DNA of 64,000 bases from Rhizobium grahamii. Lineage in GTDB: Bacteria > Pseudomonadota > Alphaproteobacteria > Rhizobiales > Rhizobiaceae. The position numbers and the translations under genes were made by a program. Positions 56,409 to 64,000 of the stretch are shown one piece after another. Numbering within the stretch: the stretch's first letter is position 1; each line of letters opens with the position of its first letter. Location of the stretch: the NCBI RefSeq assembly GCF_009498215.1, contig NZ_CP043498.1:1860001-1924000 (forward strand), given 5' to 3'. The notes beneath the pieces are model-generated. The model had not been told where the DNA came from, made no database searches, and saw only the letters and a list, made by a program, of their open reading frames with translations.

Positions 56409-57470
56409 ATGTCTTTTCTCTCGCTGACCAACATTCAGAAATCCTTCGGCCCCGTTCAGGTCGTGAAGAACTTCAACATGGACATCGAAAAGGGAGAATT
56501 CGTCTCCTTCCTCGGCCCGTCGGGCTGTGGCAAGACCACTGTCCTGCGTATGATCGCCGGCTTCGAAAATCCGACCGGCGGCAACCTCACGATCGCCGGC
56601 AAGGACATCGCACCGCTGAAGCCCAACCAGCGCAATATCGGCATGGTCTTCCAGGCCTACGCCCTCTTCCCGAACATGACGGTGCATGACAATGTCGCCT
56701 TCGGACTGAAGATCGCCGGCAAGCCGAAGGCCGAGATCGACGCCCGCGTCAAGGAGATGCTGGCACTGATCCATCTCGGCCACCTTGCCGATCGCTATCC
56801 CTACCAGATGTCGGGCGGTCAGCAGCAGCGCGTGGCGCTCGCCCGTGCCCTTGCCGCCAAGCCGCAAGTGCTCCTGCTCGACGAGCCGCTCTCGGCGCTC
56901 GACGCCAAGATCCGCGTGTCGCTACGCGAGGAAATCCGCCAGATCCAGCAGTCGCTGGGCATCACCACCATCTTCGTCACCCACGACCAGGAAGAAGCCC
57001 TTTCGATCTCCGACCGCATCGTCGTCATGAACGGCGGTCGCGCCGACCAGATCGGCACCCCCTTCGAGATCTACAACACGCCGGCCACCCGCTTCGTCGC
57101 CTCCTTCGTCGGCACGCTCAACATGATCGAGGCTAAGGTTGTCGATCCCGCCGTGAACCGCATCCAGATCGGTGACCAGGGCGTCACGCTGAAACAGTCG
57201 GTTGCCGCCTACAAGGCTGGCGACACAGTCTCGCTTGCGCTGCGCCCGGAAGCGGGATCGCTGGCAGAGAGCACCCCAAGCGACACGAAGCTGACCGGTC
57301 AGGTCGTTTCCGCCCACTTCCTCGGCTCGGTCATCCGCACCCGCATGAACGTCGGCGGCAACGTGATCTCCTTCGACATGTTCAACAGCCCGGGCGTCAC
57401 CCCGCCGGCTGCCGGCGAGACCGTGACGCTGCGCTTCATGGCGGCCGACCTCCTCGTCATTCGCGACTGA
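56409..57470 (+). CDS. ABC transporter ATP-binding protein
   Basis: The 353-residue ATPase has Walker A GPSGCGKTT, Q-loop MVFQAYALFPNM, signature MSGGQQQRVALARAL, Walker B VLLLDEPLSALD and the switch histidine in VTHDQEEAL. A C-terminal TOBE domain (about 280-353) fits the PotA/AEP/Fe(III) class. The start at 56409 is 11 bp past the second permease stop. A frame open back to 56127 runs inside the permease gene and is rejected. Confidence 0.94.
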   Translation: MSFLSLTNIQKSFGPVQVVKNFNMDIEKGEFVSFLGPSGCGKTTVLRMIAGFENPTGGNLTIAGKDIAPLKPNQRNIGMVFQAYALFPNMTVHDNVAFGLKIAGKPKAEIDARVKEMLALIHLGHLADRYPYQMSGGQQQRVALARALAAKPQVLLLDEPLSALDAKIRVSLREEIRQIQQSLGITTIFVTHDQEEALSISDRIVVMNGGRADQIGTPFEIYNTPATRFVASFVGTLNMIEAKVVDPAVNRIQIGDQGVTLKQSVAAYKAGDTVSLALRPEAGSLAESTPSDTKLTGQVVSAHFLGSVIRTRMNVGGNVISFDMFNSPGVTPPAAGETVTLRFMAADLLVIRD

Positions 57471-57517
57471 TCAGGCCGCCGCGCCAGTTTTGCGGCTTTG
57501 CCACACTCGCTTCCAAC

Positions 57518-57550
57518 ATTTCCGGCGCTGCATTTCGCGGCGCCGGAAAT
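57518..57550. other. Stem-loop between ABC and MHS genes
   Basis: An 11-bp perfect inverted repeat (ATTTCCGGCGC / GCGCCGGAAAT) with an 11-base loop. The following sequence has no T-tract, so an mRNA-stabilising or attenuating role is as likely as termination. Confidence 0.55.
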
Positions 57551-57617
57551 TGCTTGAAATGACATCCTCGATGCGCAACGACTGCTTAAACGTTTTTCGT
57601 CGAGCAAAGTCAGCATC

Positions 57618-58958
57618 ATGTCCCCCACCACACCAGTCGCCCCGCCCCGTCGCCTCACCGCGCAGGATTTCCGCACACTTGGCCTCTCCGCCCTCGGTGG
57701 CGCGCTTGAGTTCTACGATTTCATCATCTTCGTCTTCTTCGCGGCGGTGATCGGCAAGCTGTTCTTTCCAGCCGACATGCCGGAATGGCTGGTGACCATC
57801 CAGACCTTCGGAATCTTTGCGGCCGGCTATCTGGTTCGCCCACTCGGCGGCATCGTGCTTGCCCATTTTGGCGATCTATTCGGTCGCAAGCGCGTCTTTG
57901 CCTTCTCGATCCTGCTGATGGCGCTCTCGACGCTCGGCATGGCCGCCATGCCGACCTACGCCACGATTGGCGTTGCCGCTCCGATCCTGCTGATCCTGAT
58001 GCGCATTCTGCAGGGGGCTGCGATCGGCGGCGAGGTGCCCGGTGCCTGGACCTTCGTGGCCGAGCACGTCCCGTTCCGCCGCGTCGGCTTTGCCTGCGGC
58101 TTCCTCTGCTCCGGCCTGACGCTCGGGATCCTGCTCGGATCCTTCATCGCCACGATCATCAATTCCGTCTTCACGCCTGAGGATGTTGCTGCCTATGCAT
58201 GGCGCATCCCGTTCCTGCTCGGCGGCATCTTCGGCCTCGTTGCCGTCTACCTGCGCCGCTGGCTGCAGGAGACACCGGTCTTCGCTGAAATGAAGCAGGC
58301 CCGCTCGCTGACACCCGAACTGCCGCTGAAGTCAGTGCTGCGCGACTACCCGCGCGGCGTCATTATCTCCATGCTGCTGACCTGGATCCTGTCGGCCGGT
58401 ATCGTCGTCACGACGCTGATGACGGCGACCTTCCTGCAGAAACTCTACGGCTACACCGCCCAGCAGTCGCTTGCCGCCACCAGCTTCGGCACGCTCTTCC
58501 TGATCTTCGGCACAGCAGCCGCCGGCGCGATCGTTGACCGGGTGGGCTCCGGACGCTTCTTCGTCGTCTCCAGCATCTTCTTTGCTGCTGCGACCTTCGC
58601 CTTTTACACCTACGCCGCAACGTCGCTCACGGTCCTGTTCGTGCTCTATGCGATCATGGGATTGTCGGTCGGCATGGTCGGCGCGGTGCCCTATGTCATG
58701 GTGCGCGCCTTCCCGGCTCGCGTGCGCTTCAGCGGCCTTTCCTTCTCCTACAACGTCTCATACGCCATCTTCGGCGGTCTGACGCCGCTTGCCGTGGCCT
58801 CGGCTCTCCCACTGAACCCGATGGCGCATGCCTATTATCTGCTGTTCATTGCAGCCCTGGCCTTCGCGCTCGGGCTATACCTGATCGCCAAGGGCGATAG
58901 CGTCGAAGCAGAGGTCGGCATCGAGGAGCTGAACGAACGTCTTGCCACGAGCGCCTGA
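57618..58958 (+). CDS. MFS transporter, MHS type
   Basis: This protein of 446 residues and about twelve spans has the MHS opening GALEFYDFIIFVFFAAVIG, the loop AHFGDLFGRKRVF between spans 2 and 3, and RILQGAAIGGEVPGAW in span 5. It is related to the carrier at 12892. Substrate unknown. It follows the ABC operon by 147 bp with a hairpin between, so it may share regulation with it. Confidence 0.88.
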   Translation: MSPTTPVAPPRRLTAQDFRTLGLSALGGALEFYDFIIFVFFAAVIGKLFFPADMPEWLVTIQTFGIFAAGYLVRPLGGIVLAHFGDLFGRKRVFAFSILLMALSTLGMAAMPTYATIGVAAPILLILMRILQGAAIGGEVPGAWTFVAEHVPFRRVGFACGFLCSGLTLGILLGSFIATIINSVFTPEDVAAYAWRIPFLLGGIFGLVAVYLRRWLQETPVFAEMKQARSLTPELPLKSVLRDYPRGVIISMLLTWILSAGIVVTTLMTATFLQKLYGYTAQQSLAATSFGTLFLIFGTAAAGAIVDRVGSGRFFVVSSIFFAAATFAFYTYAATSLTVLFVLYAIMGLSVGMVGAVPYVMVRAFPARVRFSGLSFSYNVSYAIFGGLTPLAVASALPLNPMAHAYYLLFIAALAFALGLYLIAKGDSVEAEVGIEELNERLATSA

Positions 58959-59028
58959 CGACAACACACTAAGTTACTAACCGGCCTGCAGGCGTCTCTG
59001 CCGGCCCTACCAATCAGAGATATTTCAT

Positions 59029-59334
59029 ATGATTACTTGCCATCTGCGCTACGTCATCGACCCCTACAAGGTCGCCGAATTTGAAGAATATGCCAGGCTT
59101 TGGATTCCGATCGTCAACCGCATGGGCGGCAACCATCACGGCTATTTCCTGCCCTCCGAAGGCGCCAACAACATCGCGGTTGCATTGTTCTCCTTCCCGA
59201 GCCTCGCCGCCTACGAAGACTATCGCACGCGAATGGCCGTCGATCCCGAGTGCCAGGCGGCATTCGATCTGGACAAGCGCAACCGCAGCATCATCAGCTA
59301 TGAGCGCAGCTTCATGCGCCCGGTTCTCGGCTGA
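59029..59334 (+). CDS. NIPSNAP family protein
   Basis: The 101 residues form one dimeric alpha-beta-barrel-type NIPSNAP domain: CHLRYVIDPYKVAEFEEYARLW, GYFLPSEGANNIAVALFSF and the late RNRSIISYERSFMRP. The biochemical role of bacterial NIPSNAP proteins is not known to me; several sit beside transport or catabolic genes. It lies between the MHS transporter and the PP2C-like gene, 70 bp after the former. Confidence 0.85.
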   Translation: MITCHLRYVIDPYKVAEFEEYARLWIPIVNRMGGNHHGYFLPSEGANNIAVALFSFPSLAAYEDYRTRMAVDPECQAAFDLDKRNRSIISYERSFMRPVLG

Positions 59335-59355
59335 CCAAGACGTCGCCAAATCCGC

Positions 59356-59378
59356 GAAGGCCGGCCCGTTCGGCCTTC
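59356..59378 (+). other. Stem-loop between NIPSNAP and PP2C genes
   Basis: GAAGGCCG (59356-59363) pairs with CGGCCTTC (59371-59378), loop GCCCGTT. There is no T-tract, so processing or mRNA stability is possible. Confidence 0.5.
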
Positions 59379-59408
59379 CGTTGCCACATGACGAGGAATT
59401 GAAGAACG

Positions 59409-60278
59409 ATGCCAACACCTGCGATCAAAATCCTCGACGCGCTCTCCATACCGGGAAATCCGGCCAAGCCAAATGACGACCGCTTCGGCTATAATGAGTC
59501 CTGCGTCTTCGTGATCGATGGCGCAACCGGCCTTGGCGACCGCCAATACATGGACGCATCAGGCAGCGACGCCGCCTGGGTCGCGGCATGCTTCGCGGAT
59601 GGCTTTCGGCAGCAGATCACGCGCCAGACACAGGTCTCCGATATCGCCCGCGCTGTGTCGCTAGAGGCCAAGGCCACATTCCTCGGCAGCAACCCTGATG
59701 TACCGCGCTACGCCTGGCCGCTTTCCGCCTTTTCGATGATCCATGCCGCCGACGACGGTTTGACCTTCTATGGCCTCGGCGATTCCTGCGTCTTCCTCTT
59801 GCGGGAAGATGGATCGGTGAGCTTTCACATGGCCATTCCCGACGCCTATGTCAGGGAGCAGGCACACGCACAAAGCCACATCGCCCGCACCGGCGGCATC
59901 ACCAAGGATGGCGGCGCGCTAGGCAATGCGGAAACGCTGGCCGCTCTGCGCCGGCACCGTGAAAGCCAGAACACCGCTGGCGGCATCTGGACCTTGGGCC
60001 TCGTGCCTGAATCGGCGGATCATCTCGTATGGGAAAAATTGAAGATCAACGGTAAGGCCCACGCTATCATCTGCAGCGATGGCTTCGCGGATCTCGTGGT
60101 TCTCTACGGCGCCTACGATGCGGCGAGCCTCGTTCGAGCAGCGCTGGAAAAGGGTCTCGCGCCGATGATCGAAGAGCTGCGGCGTTTCGAGCGGGAAACG
60201 GACCCCGAAGGTCTCCGCTACCCCCGCTTCAAGCAAAGCGACGACACGACGGCAATTCTCGTCGAGCTGACCGCCTGA
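59409..60278 (+). CDS. PP2C-like protein serine/threonine phosphatase
   Basis: The metal-dependent PP2C fold is read from acidic motifs in order: NDDRFGY, VIDGATGLGD, FYGLGDSCVFLL, IICSDGFADLV and SDDTTAILV. At 289 residues it is a stand-alone catalytic domain without membrane span or sensor domain. Its target and a partner kinase are not apparent in the window. It converges with metH, with 94 bp between the stops. Confidence 0.87.
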   Translation: MPTPAIKILDALSIPGNPAKPNDDRFGYNESCVFVIDGATGLGDRQYMDASGSDAAWVAACFADGFRQQITRQTQVSDIARAVSLEAKATFLGSNPDVPRYAWPLSAFSMIHAADDGLTFYGLGDSCVFLLREDGSVSFHMAIPDAYVREQAHAQSHIARTGGITKDGGALGNAETLAALRRHRESQNTAGGIWTLGLVPESADHLVWEKLKINGKAHAIICSDGFADLVVLYGAYDAASLVRAALEKGLAPMIEELRRFERETDPEGLRYPRFKQSDDTTAILVELTA

Positions 60279-60372
60279 GCAACAGCTGATTTCGATTCAG
60301 GATCAGCGCCTTGCGGCAAGACGCTGAATCAATCTGTCCGGCACTTGAATCAAATCGTGAAGACGCAGCCGA

Positions 60373-64000
<3,628 letters not shown>

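Overview
The window is chromosomal DNA of an alphaproteobacterium of the Rhizobium/Sinorhizobium group. This is inferred from the high-GC codon use, the order of the division and cell-wall (dcw) genes, an FtsZ with a long Pro/Ala/Gln linker, the betaine-lipid genes btaA-btaB, a PPi-dependent phosphofructokinase, and protein lengths that match the rhizobial forms as I remember them. No mobile element, prophage, CRISPR array or tRNA gene was seen. Both ends cut a gene: a GNAT acetyltransferase on the left and metH on the right.

Bases 420-29259 hold a nearly complete dcw cluster read leftward: mraZ, rsmH, ftsL, ftsI, murE, murF, mraY, murD, ftsW, murG, murC, murB, then ddl, ftsQ, ftsA, ftsZ, followed by lpxC, bamD, recN and ligA. 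Many neighbours overlap by 4 bp. A 3.5-kb block (aquaporin, MHS-type transporter, Tat-type phosphoesterase) separates murB from ddl. Upstream of mraZ lie four TGGGN repeats at an exact 10-bp period, a good candidate for the MraZ autoregulatory operator. Three genes (ddl, ftsW and a DnaJ/TerB-like gene) each carry a one-base frameshift at a short homopolymer. All three are repaired by one base, which looks more like sequence error than gene decay.

Bases 29.3-45 kb hold a small zinc-ribbon protein, RNase P RNA (minus strand), two tandem FAD amine-oxidase paralogues, and five or more wall-active enzymes (two SLT transglycosylases, an AmiD-like amidase, a GH25 muramidase lipoprotein and an MltB transglycosylase). 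They are interspersed with pfp, a LysE exporter, a beta-lactamase-fold hydrolase and btaAB (phosphorus-free DGTS lipids). Near 44.5 kb is a 25-residue membrane micro-protein with a strong Shine-Dalgarno that is partly held in a hairpin, then an orphan ParA-type ATPase.

Bases 45.7-52.3 kb form a leftward catabolic cluster: N-formylglutamate-amidohydrolase-like enzyme, amino-acid/amine permease, glutamine-synthetase-like ligase, aldehyde dehydrogenase and iron alcohol dehydrogenase. A MurR/RpiR regulator is divergent from it. The set fits a gamma-glutamylation route for an amino-alcohol (inference). Bases 53.5-57.5 kb encode an ABC importer whose leader holds a Pho-box-like tandem repeat. It shares a 13-base identical core with the btaA leader, so both are candidates for a phosphate-starvation (PhoB) regulon. 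An MHS transporter, a NIPSNAP protein and a PP2C-like phosphatase follow, and the convergent metH closes the window.
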